The position numbers were made by a program, and so were the translations under genes. This document shows, piece after piece, positions 24,170-35,160 of a DNA stretch of 55,538 bases; within the stretch, counting starts at the first letter, position 1, and every line of letters begins with the position of its first letter. Source of the stretch: Candidatus Omnitrophota bacterium (lineage in GTDB: Bacteria; Omnitrophota; Gorgyraeia; 2-01-FULL-45-10); the NCBI GenBank assembly GCA_028715345.1, contig JAQUSB010000010.1, forward strand, positions 1 through 55,538, in the 5' to 3' direction. The notes beneath the pieces were generated by a model. That model worked only from the letters and a program-made list of their open reading frames with translations. It was not told the origin of the DNA and ran no database searches.

Positions 24170-24766
24170 ATGAGCATATTGGTTCCTATGGTCATAGAGA
24201 CGACGGGAAGAGGCGAAAGGGCATATGACATTTATTCGCGCCTTTTAAAAGACAGGATAATTTTTATAGGTACCCCGATAGACGACATAGTTTCCAATCT
24301 TATAATAGCGCAGCTCCTCTTCCTGCAGATGGAAGATCCGGAAAAGGATATAAACGTTTACGTCAATACGCCCGGCGGTTCGGTGATGAGCGGCCTGGCC
24401 ATCTACGATACGATGCAGTTCGTAAAGCCCGATGTCAACACGTATTGCGTGGGACAGGCCTCGAGCATGGGCGCCGTACTTTTGGCGGCCGGCACTGCCG
24501 GTAAACGCTACGCGCTGCCGCACGCGCGCATCATGATCCACCAGCCGTGGGGCGGGGTGCAGGGGCAGGCTGCCGATATAAGCATACAGGCCAAAGAGAT
24601 ACTGCGCCTGCGCGCGAAGATCGAAGAGATACTCGCCAAACATACGAAACAGCCGCTCGACAAGATACAGAAAGATACCGACAGGGACTATTTCATGTCC
24701 GCCGAAGAATCGAAGGCGTACGGGATAGTCGACGAAGTCATTACGGACATAAAGAAGAAAAAATAA
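24170..24766 (+). CDS. clpP: ATP-dependent Clp protease proteolytic subunit
   Basis: A 198-residue serine protease subunit forming the double heptameric ring. The catalytic Ser lies in [14 protein letters not shown] (about residues 96-109) and the His in [10 protein letters not shown] (about 118-127); the Asp is in the [10 protein letters not shown] region (about 172). An N-terminal [20 protein letters not shown] is typical. SD AAAGGGGG precedes the ATG. It needs an AAA+ partner (ClpX or ClpA), which is not encoded here. Confidence 0.96.
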   Translation: MSILVPMVIETTGRGERAYDIYSRLLKDRIIFIGTPIDDIVSNLIIAQLLFLQMEDPEKDINVYVNTPGGSVMSGLAIYDTMQFVKPDVNTYCVGQASSMGAVLLAAGTAGKRYALPHARIMIHQPWGGVQGQAADISIQAKEILRLRAKIEEILAKHTKQPLDKIQKDTDRDYFMSAEESKAYGIVDEVITDIKKKK

Positions 24767-24788
24767 AGTTACGAAGGAGAGCGAGAAG

Positions 24789-25922
24789 ATGGCAAAACAC
24801 TATTTGATGACACCCGGGCCGACACCGGTCCCCGAAGAGATAAGAAATGAAATGGCCAAACCGATGATACATCATCGGACAAAAGAATACCAGGCCATAT
24901 TCAAAGACGCGACCGAAGGTTTGAAAAAGATATTCAAGACGTCGGGCGATCTCTTTACGTTCACATCCAGCGGGACAGGGGCCATGGAAGCGTCGATAGT
25001 GAACGTCCTTTCTCCCGGCGATAAGATAATAGTGGTCCGCGGCGGAAAATTCGGCGAAAGGTTCGGCGATATAGCAAAAGCATACGGCGTGGAAGTCGTC
25101 CCGGTCGATGTCGAGTGGGGCGATGCTCCGAAGCCGGAAGTCATCAGGGAAACCCTCGAAAAAAATCCGGACATCAAATGCGTTTACACCACTCTTTGCG
25201 AGACGTCCACGGCTACCGTCTATGACATCAAAGCCATAGGAGAAGTGGTAAAAAATACGAACGCCTTATTTATAGTGGATGTGATAAGCGGCCTCGGCGC
25301 GGACAGGTTCGAGAACGACGCCTGGGGAGTCGACATCGCGATCTGCGGTTCGCAGAAAGGTTTGATGATACCGCCGGGCCTCGCGTTCTGCACCGTAAGT
25401 CAGAAGGCGTGGAAGGCAGTGGAAACGTCGAAATTACCGAAATTCTATTTTAACTTCAAGAAATATAAAAAATCTTACGACAGTACGGATACGCCTTTTA
25501 CATCGGCTATCACTTTGATGATAGGCTTGAAGAAGGCGGTCGAGGCCATAAATGCCAAAGGCATAGATAACGTTATAGCCGAACACGAAAAGATGGCCGA
25601 AGCGTTCCGCCAGGCCTGTAAGGCGATGGGCCTTAGCGTATTTTCGAAACATCCGTCATCTGCCGTCACCGGTATTAACGCGCCGGCAGGCATCAACGCG
25701 GATGATATAATAAAACTGCTGAAGACCGAATTCGAGGTCACGTTCGCCGGCGGCCAGGACACTTTGAAGGGTAAGATATTCAGAGGCGCCCATATGGGCG
25801 GCATAGATATCGAGCATATCATAGAGTCGATAAAGGCGCTTGAGCAAGCCCTCATTAAACTCGGATACAAATTTAAAGCGGGCAGCGGAGTAGAGACTGC
25901 CAAAAAGATACTCGGCGTTTAA
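24789..25922 (+). CDS. Class V aminotransferase (serine/alanine-glyoxylate or phosphoserine type)
   Basis: A 377-residue PLP enzyme of fold type I. It has MTPGPTPVPEEIRNEMAKPM and HHRTKEYQAIF at the N-terminus, TSSGTGAMEASIVN for the phosphate loop, the cofactor Asp in FIVDVISGLG and the Schiff-base Lys in CGSQKGLMIPPG (about residue 194). It belongs to the SgaA/AGXT-like branch. Because serA follows after 27 bases, a role as transaminase in serine synthesis (phosphohydroxypyruvate to phosphoserine) is a good inference; no serC of the classic type is in the window. The ATG has GAAGGAG upstream. Confidence 0.85.
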   Translation: MAKHYLMTPGPTPVPEEIRNEMAKPMIHHRTKEYQAIFKDATEGLKKIFKTSGDLFTFTSSGTGAMEASIVNVLSPGDKIIVVRGGKFGERFGDIAKAYGVEVVPVDVEWGDAPKPEVIRETLEKNPDIKCVYTTLCETSTATVYDIKAIGEVVKNTNALFIVDVISGLGADRFENDAWGVDIAICGSQKGLMIPPGLAFCTVSQKAWKAVETSKLPKFYFNFKKYKKSYDSTDTPFTSAITLMIGLKKAVEAINAKGIDNVIAEHEKMAEAFRQACKAMGLSVFSKHPSSAVTGINAPAGINADDIIKLLKTEFEVTFAGGQDTLKGKIFRGAHMGGIDIEHIIESIKALEQALIKLGYKFKAGSGVETAKKILGV

Positions 25923-25949
25923 AATTACGGGAATGTAAGGAGAAGGATC

Positions 25950-27536
25950 ATGTCATTCAAAGTGCTTATAAGCGATGCGTTGTCGAAAGAGGCGGTTGAT
26001 ATACTCGAGAAGGAGAAAGAGTTCAAGGTGGACGTCAATACGAAATTGACCCCGGACGAACTCAAAAAGGTCATAAAGGATTACGACGCTCTTCTCGTGC
26101 GCAGCGCGACCAAAGTTACGAAGGACGTGATCGCCGCGGCCGATAAGCTTAAGATAGTGGGCAGGGCCGGCGTAGGGCTGGACAATGTCGACGTAGAGGC
26201 GGCATCGAAGAAGGGCATAATAGTGGTGAATACCCCGGCCGGCAATACAATATCGACCGCGGAACACGCGTTCTCCATGCTATTGGCGCTTTCGCGTAAG
26301 ATCCCCCAGGCCGACCTTTCCGTGAAGAAAGGCGAATGGGACCGGAAAAAATTCATGGGCGTGGAAGTTTATGGTAAGACGCTCGGCATCGTAGGCCTTG
26401 GCAGGATAGGCACCGAGGTGGCCAAACGCGCTTTGAGTTTCGGGATGAAAGTGCTCGCTTATGATCCTTTCCTCTCGGCCGATAAAGCCAAAGACCTGGG
26501 CATCGAGCTGGTCGATCTTACGACTATATATAAGAATGCCGATTATATAACCGTCCACACCCCTCTTACGGAAGAGACGAAGCATATGATATCGGATAAA
26601 GAATTCGCGCTTATGAAAAAGAACGTCCGGCTCATAAATTGCGCGCGCGGCGGCATTATAGACGAAGAGGCGCTTGTAAAAGCGATCGAATCCGGCAAAG
26701 TAGCAGGCGCCGCGTTCGACGTGTTCGAAGCGGAGCCGCCGAAAAATTCCAAGCTTTCGAAACTCGACAAAGTCGTCCTGACGCCGCACCTGGGAGCTTC
26801 CACCGAAGAGGCGCAGGTGAACGTGGCTATAGATGTCGCCAATACCGTCCGCGATGCGCTTTTAGGCCGCGGGGTAAAGAACGCGGTCAACGTGCCTTCG
26901 GTCGACCCCGAGATGTACAAAGTGCTCGAGCCGTACCTGAAGCTTGCCGAGAATATCGGGTCGATGCAGACGCAGTTGGTCGACGGCCATATAAAGAAAG
27001 TTAAGATACGCTATGTCGGCGACCTTTTGAAATACGACTTGTCGCCGTTCACCGCTACCATAATGAAAGGCATGCTCAAGCCGATACTGCAGGAAACGGT
27101 CAATTTCGTCAATTCTTTAGTCATAGCCAAAGAGCGCGGTATAACGGTGATAGAATCGAAGACGGCCGAGATACAGGACTTCGCCAGCCTCATATGGGTT
27201 GAGGTCGAGACGGACAAGGTGATCAGCTCTATCTGCGGTACGCTGTTCACAAAAGTGGACCCGAGGATAGTGAAGATAAACGATTTTTACGTCGATTTCG
27301 TTCCCGAGGGAAATATGCTCATGGTATTCAATAAGGACGTCCCGGGCATTATAGGGCACATAGGTACTATATTCGGCAAGAATAAGATCAACGTGGCGAG
27401 TGTTTCGTTCGGCAGAGAAGAAAAAGGCGGCCGCGCCGTCAGCGTCTGGAACGTCGACAGCGATGTGCCGAAAAAAGTCCTGGACGAGATAAAGAGCTCG
27501 AAGAATGTTTACGAGCTGAAACTGGTTAAATTGTAA
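25950..27536 (+). CDS. serA: D-3-phosphoglycerate dehydrogenase
   Basis: A 528-residue dehydrogenase, the long form with an intervening and an ACT domain. NAD-binding GLGRIGTEVAKRA (about 147-159); substrate and active-site segments RAGVGLDNVDVEAA, NCARGGIIDEEAL and TPHLGASTEEAQ (His of the Glu-His pair). The allosteric ASB domain spans about 320-450 and an ACT domain follows from ~455 (MLMVFNKDVPGIIGHIGTIF), which senses serine in homologues. AGGAGAAGG precedes the ATG. It makes 3-phosphohydroxypyruvate for the upstream aminotransferase. Confidence 0.96.
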   Translation: MSFKVLISDALSKEAVDILEKEKEFKVDVNTKLTPDELKKVIKDYDALLVRSATKVTKDVIAAADKLKIVGRAGVGLDNVDVEAASKKGIIVVNTPAGNTISTAEHAFSMLLALSRKIPQADLSVKKGEWDRKKFMGVEVYGKTLGIVGLGRIGTEVAKRALSFGMKVLAYDPFLSADKAKDLGIELVDLTTIYKNADYITVHTPLTEETKHMISDKEFALMKKNVRLINCARGGIIDEEALVKAIESGKVAGAAFDVFEAEPPKNSKLSKLDKVVLTPHLGASTEEAQVNVAIDVANTVRDALLGRGVKNAVNVPSVDPEMYKVLEPYLKLAENIGSMQTQLVDGHIKKVKIRYVGDLLKYDLSPFTATIMKGMLKPILQETVNFVNSLVIAKERGITVIESKTAEIQDFASLIWVEVETDKVISSICGTLFTKVDPRIVKINDFYVDFVPEGNMLMVFNKDVPGIIGHIGTIFGKNKINVASVSFGREEKGGRAVSVWNVDSDVPKKVLDEIKSSKNVYELKLVKL

Positions 27537-27554
27537 GGAAAAGAGGGTATTGAC

Positions 27555-28796
27555 ATGGCAAAACAAAATAAGATATACATAGTCGACGTTACCAATAGGG
27601 ACGGTGTCCAGACCTCCAGGCTTGGCCTTGCGAAGCTCCAGAAGACGATGATAAATATTTATCTCAACGAGATGGGCGTCTGCCAGTCTGAATTCGGTTT
27701 CCCCGTGACCCGCCACGAGACCAATTACCTGAACGCGAACCTTGAGCTTGTCAAGATGGGCGTCCTGAAGCCGATAATACTGAGCGGATGGATAAGGGCG
27801 ATAAAAAGCGACGTGGAGAAGGCGTGCAAGATGACGAAGGTCGAGAACCTCAATTTGTCGATATCGACGTCCGATCAGATGATACAGGGCAAATTCCAGG
27901 GTAAATATACGAAAAAAGACGTGATAAAAGAGATGGCCGAGGCCGTCCAGACCGCCCTGAAGTTCGGCATAAAATATGTAGGAGTGAACGCGGAAGACGC
28001 GTCGAGGACGCATATAGATTACCTGATAAAATTTTCGAGAGCCGCCAAGAAAGCAGGCGCTCAGAGGATAAGATACTGCGACACTCTCGGTTACGACGAC
28101 CCTTTCACTATTTACGAGAGGGTGAAGATGCTGGCCGAAGAGGTGAAACTGCCCGTAGAACTGCATTGCCACAACGATCTGGGCATGGTCGTTGCGTGTT
28201 CGGTCGCGGGCGCTAAAGCGGCTATAGACGCGGGCGTCGACGCTTACATAAATACTACCGTGAACGGGATGGGCGAGAGAGCCGGAAATGCCGACCTCGT
28301 AAGCGTGATCCTCGCGATCAAATATTCGAGCGGGTTCAGTAACGGCAAATATATCCTCGACGAGCGTATCAAACTTTCCCGCGCGTGGAAGATAGCCAAA
28401 TATGCCTCATACGCTTTCGGAGTACCGATACCGATAAACCAGCCGGGGGTCGGCTCGAACGCTTTCGCGCACGAATCCGGCATCCACGCCGACGGCGCGC
28501 TCAAAGACAGGCGCAACTACGAGCTCTACGATTTCGAGGAGCTGGGCCGCGGCGAGCCGGAGATAATCGATACCGGCAGGCAGATAACCGCGGGCGAGTA
28601 CAGCGGTATCAAAGGTTTCAGGAACGTTTATGACAAGCTAGAAGTGAAATTCAAGGATGAGAAGGAAGCGACCAAGATCCTGGAATTGGTCAGGTACGCT
28701 AACGTTCATACACAGCGGCCGCTCACCGAAGACGAGCTGCTCTTCATCGCGAAATATCCCGAGCAGGCGCGTAAAATATTCACAATGACGCCGTAG
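27555..28796 (+). CDS. Isopropylmalate/homocitrate synthase family enzyme
   Basis: A 413-residue TIM-barrel acyl-CoA condensing enzyme. The opening VDVTNRDGVQTSRLGLAKLQ replaces the usual LRDGxQ. Later motifs are YCDTLGYDDPFTI, the metal-binding LPVELHCHNDLGMVVA (HxHxD), NTTVNGMGERAGNADLVSVI and the C-terminal HESGIHADGALKDR. No LeuA-type allosteric domain follows, so end-product control is probably absent. Annotated relatives are called homocitrate synthase, but isopropylmalate, citramalate or another alpha-keto acid substrate is equally possible. It follows serA by 18 bases. Confidence 0.82.
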   Translation: MAKQNKIYIVDVTNRDGVQTSRLGLAKLQKTMINIYLNEMGVCQSEFGFPVTRHETNYLNANLELVKMGVLKPIILSGWIRAIKSDVEKACKMTKVENLNLSISTSDQMIQGKFQGKYTKKDVIKEMAEAVQTALKFGIKYVGVNAEDASRTHIDYLIKFSRAAKKAGAQRIRYCDTLGYDDPFTIYERVKMLAEEVKLPVELHCHNDLGMVVACSVAGAKAAIDAGVDAYINTTVNGMGERAGNADLVSVILAIKYSSGFSNGKYILDERIKLSRAWKIAKYASYAFGVPIPINQPGVGSNAFAHESGIHADGALKDRRNYELYDFEELGRGEPEIIDTGRQITAGEYSGIKGFRNVYDKLEVKFKDEKEATKILELVRYANVHTQRPLTEDELLFIAKYPEQARKIFTMTP

Positions 28797-28805
28797 GAAA
28801 GGACT

Positions 28806-30594
<1,789 letters not shown>

Positions 30595-30603
30595 CGGTTT
30601 CGC

Positions 30604-30632
30604 TTGACTTTGGATAAGTCGGGTGATAATAT
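30604..30632 (+). promoter_or_regulatory. Probable promoter of the OmpA-type lipoprotein gene
   Basis: TTGACT at 30604-30609, 17-bp spacer and TAATAT at 30627-30632, with a strong ribosome site (AGGAGGAG) shortly before the ATG at 30660. It begins just after the purA stop, where I see no terminator. Confidence 0.55.
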
Positions 30633-30659
30633 TAAAAATCAAACAGGAGGAGTGCGCAA

Positions 30660-31340
30660 ATGAAAAGGCTGGCGGCATTGGTTTTAGCGGTGATTTTTAC
30701 GACGTCGATGACGGGATGTGCGTTAAATTTTTATAAAGGAAAACCCGAGCAGGAGCGCAAGATAAAACAGCTGACGAACCAGCTTGAAGAGCTTGAGCAG
30801 GCCAAGAGAACGCTCGAGGACAGGCTTGCAAGAGAGATCGCCGATAAGCAGATCCTCCTCGAACAAACGAATAGGGGCCTCGTCATAACGATGGCTAACG
30901 ACATATTGTTCGATTCCGGCAAGGCAAAGCTGAAGAAGAACGCTTATCCGGTGCTGGACAAGATAGCGGCCGTCCTGAACGAGGAAGCGCTGGGAAGGGA
31001 TATAGGCGTAGAGGGGCATACCGATACGGTGCCTATAAAACATTCGGGTTGGAAGTCGAATTGGGAACTTTCTTCCGCGCGCGCCACGAACGTTCTCCAT
31101 TATATTTTGAGTAAAGGCGTAGCGCCTCACAGGCTTTCCGCCATAGGCTACGGCGAATATAAGCCTATCGATACGAACGATACCAAGTCAGGCAGGGCGA
31201 GGAACCGCCGCGTCGAGATCATAATCCTTCCCAAAGAGATAACGAAGAAATCATACGAAGAGACCCAGTCAAGATTATCCGAAGAAGCCAGGGCCGCGGA
31301 AGAGTCGAAAGCTCCGCAGGCTGACGAGTCGGTCAAATAG
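30660..31340 (+). CDS. OmpA/MotB-type peptidoglycan-binding lipoprotein
   Basis: A 226-residue lipoprotein. Signal peptide with lipobox SMTGC (Cys20). A coiled coil at about 30-70 (ERKIKQLTNQLEELEQAKRT) precedes an OmpA_C domain, about 75-195: NDILFDSGKAKLKKNAYPVL, VEGHTDTVPI, NWELSSARATNVLHYI, LSAIGYGEYKPI and GRARNRRVEIII. The domain binds diaminopimelate-peptidoglycan in its family, so the protein probably tethers the outer membrane to the wall. The last ~25 residues are Glu/Ala-rich. A strong stem-loop follows the stop. Confidence 0.9.
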   Translation: MKRLAALVLAVIFTTSMTGCALNFYKGKPEQERKIKQLTNQLEELEQAKRTLEDRLAREIADKQILLEQTNRGLVITMANDILFDSGKAKLKKNAYPVLDKIAAVLNEEALGRDIGVEGHTDTVPIKHSGWKSNWELSSARATNVLHYILSKGVAPHRLSAIGYGEYKPIDTNDTKSGRARNRRVEIIILPKEITKKSYEETQSRLSEEARAAEESKAPQADESVK

Positions 31341-31367
31341 GACGGGGCTCGTAAATATATGAAGGCA

Positions 31368-31400
31368 GGCAATGGGGGATAAGATATATCCCCCATTGCC
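31368..31400 (+). terminator. Strong stem-loop between the OmpA lipoprotein gene and uppS
   Basis: A 13-bp perfect stem, GGCAATGGGGGAT (31368-31380) with ATCCCCCATTGCC (31388-31400), and a 7-base loop. Only GTTT follows, not a real T-tract, so it may be a weak terminator, an mRNA 3' barrier or an attenuator. It ends 18 bases before the uppS ATG. Confidence 0.5.
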
Positions 31401-31418
31401 GTTTAACCATAATAACAA

Positions 31419-32117
31419 ATGTCAAATATCCCCCGGCACATAGCGATCATAATGGACGGCAACGGAAGATGGGCGAAAGCGCGCCGCCTTCCCAGGATCG
31501 CCGGCCACAGGGCGGGCGCGTCCAGCGTCCGGCAGGCCATAGAGGCCGCAGGCGAGCTGGGCGTAAAGGTCCTGACGCTCTATACATTCTCGACGGAGAA
31601 CTGGAAGAGGCCCAAAAGCGAAGTGCAGTCGCTCTTCAAATTGCTCGGAAATTACCTGGACGCCGAAGCAAAGAAGCTTAACAAAAATAATATAAAGTTT
31701 TCCGTCATAGGCGATATCGACGGCCTACCCGAGGCTGTCCGCGTTAAAATTGAAAAAGTGATGGGATCCACCGCGGGCAACACGGGCCTCGTATTGAACC
31801 TGGCGCTCAACTACGGCTCAAGGCCTGAGATCGTCCGGGCGGTAAAAAATATCACGAAAGACGTATCGGCGGGGACTATAAAAGCCGAAGATATAGACGA
31901 GAAGATGTTCTCTGAATATCTCTATACCAAAGGCCTGCCGGACCCGGATCTTGTCATACGGACCAGCGGCGAGTACCGCGTGTCGAACTTTTTATTATGG
32001 CAGATAGCGTATTCGGAACTTTATATAGCGGAAAAATTCTGGCCTGATTTTAAAAAAGCCGATCTTAAAAAAGCCGTGAAAGAATATCAAAGAAGGGAGA
32101 GGCGGTTTGGCGGATAA
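31419..32117 (+). CDS. uppS: Undecaprenyl diphosphate synthase
   Basis: A 232-residue cis-prenyltransferase making the C55 carrier for peptidoglycan and O-antigen. The signature PRHIAIIMDGNGRWAKARRL includes the catalytic Asp (about residue 14). Further blocks are TLYTFSTENWKRP and RTSGEYRVSNFLLWQIAYSE near the end. There is no clear ribosome site; a strong stem-loop lies just upstream. It heads the run uppS-cdsA-dxr-rseP-ispG-proS, a common bacterial gene order. Confidence 0.95.
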   Translation: MSNIPRHIAIIMDGNGRWAKARRLPRIAGHRAGASSVRQAIEAAGELGVKVLTLYTFSTENWKRPKSEVQSLFKLLGNYLDAEAKKLNKNNIKFSVIGDIDGLPEAVRVKIEKVMGSTAGNTGLVLNLALNYGSRPEIVRAVKNITKDVSAGTIKAEDIDEKMFSEYLYTKGLPDPDLVIRTSGEYRVSNFLLWQIAYSELYIAEKFWPDFKKADLKKAVKEYQRRERRFGG

Positions 32118-32934
32118 CCTGAGCCTGACAAAAAGGATATTGACCAGCATCCTCATGCTTACGCTGGCCGGCCTTGTCATATTCCTGTTCCCGAACTGGG
32201 TCTTTTCCCTCCTGGCATCGGTGATGATCGGCATAGCGCTTATGGAATTCTTCAACCTGGTCGAGAAAAAAAATATATTCATTTACAAGTATATAGGCGT
32301 GGCCATAGGGATGTGCGTTCCCGTATTGATATATTTCCAGATGGGCGGCGAGGGATATTTTACGCTCGAGCCGTTCTTTATCGTAATAGCCTGTTTATTC
32401 ATATTCGTCCTCCAGTTCATAAGGCGCGACAGCTCCCAGTCGCTGTCCAGCATTGCCGTGACACTGTTCGGCCTTTTATACATAGCGTGGTTCTTTTCAT
32501 TCTTCATAAAGATCAAATTTTTACAGAACGGCGCTTTGCTGGTCGCATTCCTTATCATCGTTACCAAGATGGGCGATGTCGGGGCTTACCTGGTAGGCAA
32601 CGCCATCGGTAAGCACCCGCTCATCCCCAGGATAAGCCCGAATAAGACCGTCGAAGGGACGATAGGCGGCCTCGCCTTCAGCGTAATGAGCGCCGTGGCG
32701 GCCAAGAGCTTTCTCCCGCATTTCCCGTACGGCCACCTTGTAGTCCTGGGCGTGCTCCTTGGTATCCTCGCGCAGGTAGGGGACCTTGCGGAATCGCTCC
32801 TTAAAAGGGACTGCGCCGTAAAGGATTCCGGGGCGGTGCTTTCGGGGTTCGGCGGCATGCTGGACCTTATCGACAGCCTGCTCTTCACTACGCCGATATT
32901 CTACTTTTATATAGTGGTGCTGATAAAACAATGA
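32107..32934 (+). CDS. cdsA: Phosphatidate cytidylyltransferase
   Basis: A 275-residue polytopic membrane enzyme making CDP-diacylglycerol from phosphatidate and CTP. Hydrophobic segments span most of the chain. The conserved SPNKTVEGTIGGL and the C-terminal signature region DLAESLLKRDCAVKDSG are present. The last part of that signature reads LSGFGGMLDLIDS where the family has a His-Gly-Gly and Asp-Arg pair, so the His and Arg are replaced by Phe and Leu. The TTG start at 32107 overlaps uppS by 11 bases, and the TGA overlaps the dxr ATG. Confidence 0.92.
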   Translation: MADNLSLTKRILTSILMLTLAGLVIFLFPNWVFSLLASVMIGIALMEFFNLVEKKNIFIYKYIGVAIGMCVPVLIYFQMGGEGYFTLEPFFIVIACLFIFVLQFIRRDSSQSLSSIAVTLFGLLYIAWFFSFFIKIKFLQNGALLVAFLIIVTKMGDVGAYLVGNAIGKHPLIPRISPNKTVEGTIGGLAFSVMSAVAAKSFLPHFPYGHLVVLGVLLGILAQVGDLAESLLKRDCAVKDSGAVLSGFGGMLDLIDSLLFTTPIFYFYIVVLIKQ

Positions 32935-34085
32935 AGAAGAAAGTCGTCATACTCGGCTCGACCGGATCGATAGGGACCAATGCGCTCGACGTCCTGTCGA
33001 GGTTGGGCGGGGAATTCGAAGTTACGGGATTGTCCGCAGGATCCAATATCGGGCTCGTTTCCGCCCAGGCGCGGAAGTTCAGGCCGAAATTCGTGTGCGC
33101 GGGGACCAAAGAGCTTGCATATAAAATAAAGAGCTCTCTTCCTTCCGGGACGAAGGTGGTCGCGGGGACCGGCGGGTTAAAAGAGATCGTGGCTTCTTGC
33201 CCGGCGGATATTTTCCTTATCGCGATCTCAGGGACCGCGGCGATAATACCTCTTGTAGAGGCGGTAAAAAAGAATAAACGGATCGCCCTTGCCAATAAAG
33301 AAGCCCTGATAAGCGCCGGGCCTGTCGTTATGGAGCTTGCGGCGAAAAGCGGCGCGGAGATAATACCGGTCGACAGCGAGCACAGCGCCATATTCCAGTG
33401 CCTGGAGGGGAAGCGCGAATACTTGTCCAGGATATATCTTACCGGAAGCGGCGGGCCGCTCCTCGATGTAAGCGCGGCAAAGTTCGATTCCATTGCAAGG
33501 CGGCGTATCCTGAAACACCCCAAGTGGAAGATGGGCAGGAAGATAACGATAGACTCCGCCACTATGATGAACAAGGGGCTCGAGATAATAGAAGCCCGGT
33601 ACCTTTTCGGTATCGGCGAAGACAAGATAGACGTCCTTATACACCCCGAGGCGATCATACATTCGATGGTTGAATTTGCCGACGGAGCTGTCCTGGCGCA
33701 GTTGGCAGTGCCGGATATGCGGATACCCATACAATACGCGCTGACGTATCCCGCGCGTAAGGGCTCGCACTTGAAGAGCGTGGATTTTACTAAAGTCAAA
33801 GCCCTGTCGTTCCGCCCGCCCGACGGGAAGAAATTCCCGTGCCTTGAGCTGGCGCGCCGCGCGGTGCGCGCGGGCGGCACAAGTCCGGCAGCCCTGTGCG
33901 CGGCCGACGAGGAAGCGGTGCGGTGTTATCTTGAGGGCAGCATAAAATTTTCGGAAATACCCGAAGTTATCGAGAAAGTTATTTCGCGTCACAAAAACAC
34001 GAAAAAAACGGGCCTGTCGATCGGCGACATACTTGATGCCGGCCGGCGGGCAAAAGAGGAAGCGAGGGCAATTTGTTATCATTAG
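32931..34085 (+). CDS. dxr: 1-deoxy-D-xylulose 5-phosphate reductoisomerase
   Basis: A 384-residue NADPH-dependent enzyme of the MEP isoprenoid pathway. NADPH-binding VVILGSTGSIGTNALDVLSR; metal and substrate loop VDSEHSAIFQCLEG; and SGGPLLD, HPKWKMGRKITIDSATMMNK, HPEAIIHSMVEFADGAVLAQ. ATGA overlap with cdsA. Length is normal. ispG lies in the same operon and ispH at 49.6 kb, so three MEP-pathway enzymes are in the window. Confidence 0.96.
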   Translation: MKKKVVILGSTGSIGTNALDVLSRLGGEFEVTGLSAGSNIGLVSAQARKFRPKFVCAGTKELAYKIKSSLPSGTKVVAGTGGLKEIVASCPADIFLIAISGTAAIIPLVEAVKKNKRIALANKEALISAGPVVMELAAKSGAEIIPVDSEHSAIFQCLEGKREYLSRIYLTGSGGPLLDVSAAKFDSIARRRILKHPKWKMGRKITIDSATMMNKGLEIIEARYLFGIGEDKIDVLIHPEAIIHSMVEFADGAVLAQLAVPDMRIPIQYALTYPARKGSHLKSVDFTKVKALSFRPPDGKKFPCLELARRAVRAGGTSPAALCAADEEAVRCYLEGSIKFSEIPEVIEKVISRHKNTKKTGLSIGDILDAGRRAKEEARAICYH

Positions 34086-35158
34086 TATATTTCATAGTAG
34101 TCCTGGGTATCCTGGTCCTGGTCCACGAGTTCGGCCATTTTATAGTGGCTAAAAAACTGGGCGTGGGCGTGGAGAAATTTTCCATAGGGTTCGGCCCTAA
34201 AGTATGTTCGGTAAAGAAAGGCGGCACCGAATATCTTCTTTCCGCGATACCTTTAGGCGGATATGTGAAGATGTCCGGCGACGAGCCGACCGAAAAGATC
34301 ACCGGCAGTAAGAAAGAATTTTTGTCGAGAAGCGTATTCGACAGGTTCAGTATAATAGCGGCCGGGCCGCTTTTGAATTACATACTCGCTTTCGTCATAT
34401 TCGCGGTGATATTCATGTTCGGCTCTCCTACGATGACGACGGAGGTGGGCAGCCTGCTAAAAGGTTATCCGGCCGAGGCGCAGGGCATAAAGGTAGGCGA
34501 CAGGATACTGACCGTGGACGGTAAGAGCGTAAAATACTGGGAAGATATGACGGAGATCATTCATAAGCACACGGAAGGCCCTATAAATATTTCCATAAAA
34601 AGGGGCGGTTCCGTGATGGATATGACGATCACGCCCATGGTCCGTAAGACCAAAGATATATTCGGCAAAGAAGCGACGATAGCCCTGATCGGCGTAGGGC
34701 CGTCCCAGAATATCGAAAAAGTGCGGTACGGGTTCCTGGCGTCGATAAAGATGGGTTTCAATAAACTTGTCCAGCTTACCGCCCTGACATATAAGGCCCT
34801 CTGGTCCATCATCACGGGCAAGCTGTCGCTTAAAGAGTCTATGACGGGCCCGATAGGGATATTCGTGGTAACGGGGCAGGCCGCTAAATTAGGGTTTATA
34901 TATATCCTGCACCTTATGGGAATATTGAGCGCTTCACTTGCGATATTCAATGTCCTGCCTTTCCCGGTCCTCGACGGAGGCCATATCCTGTTCCTTGCCG
35001 TAGAGAAACTGCGGGGTAAACCGTTATCCCTGAAGACGCAGGAAGCCGTAATAAATGTTGGGATGAGCCTGCTTATACTTTTTACGATATTCGTATTCTA
35101 TAACGATATAGTGAAATTCGGCATTGCCGACAAAACATTGAAACTTTTTAAACATTAA
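34073..35158 (+). CDS. rseP: Site-2 zinc metalloprotease RseP
   Basis: A 361-residue membrane protease. The active-site HEFGH (about residues 17-21) lies in the first transmembrane segment, VVLGILVLVHEFGHFIVAKK. A PDZ domain follows (LLKGYPAEAQGIKVGDRILT, about 124-145), and the third metal ligand is in NVLPFPVLDGGHILF (about 295-310). There is one PDZ domain, as in shorter family members. TTG start at 34073 overlaps dxr by 13 bases. It probably cleaves an anti-sigma or remnant signal peptides in the inner membrane. Confidence 0.94.
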   Translation: MLSLVYFIVVLGILVLVHEFGHFIVAKKLGVGVEKFSIGFGPKVCSVKKGGTEYLLSAIPLGGYVKMSGDEPTEKITGSKKEFLSRSVFDRFSIIAAGPLLNYILAFVIFAVIFMFGSPTMTTEVGSLLKGYPAEAQGIKVGDRILTVDGKSVKYWEDMTEIIHKHTEGPINISIKRGGSVMDMTITPMVRKTKDIFGKEATIALIGVGPSQNIEKVRYGFLASIKMGFNKLVQLTALTYKALWSIITGKLSLKESMTGPIGIFVVTGQAAKLGFIYILHLMGILSASLAIFNVLPFPVLDGGHILFLAVEKLRGKPLSLKTQEAVINVGMSLLILFTIFVFYNDIVKFGIADKTLKLFKH

Positions 35159-35160
35159 AT

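Noticed and set aside
27117-28172. A 351-codon minus-strand ORF across serA and the next gene
   Set aside because: It spans the junction of two well-supported plus-strand genes and has no recognisable domain.
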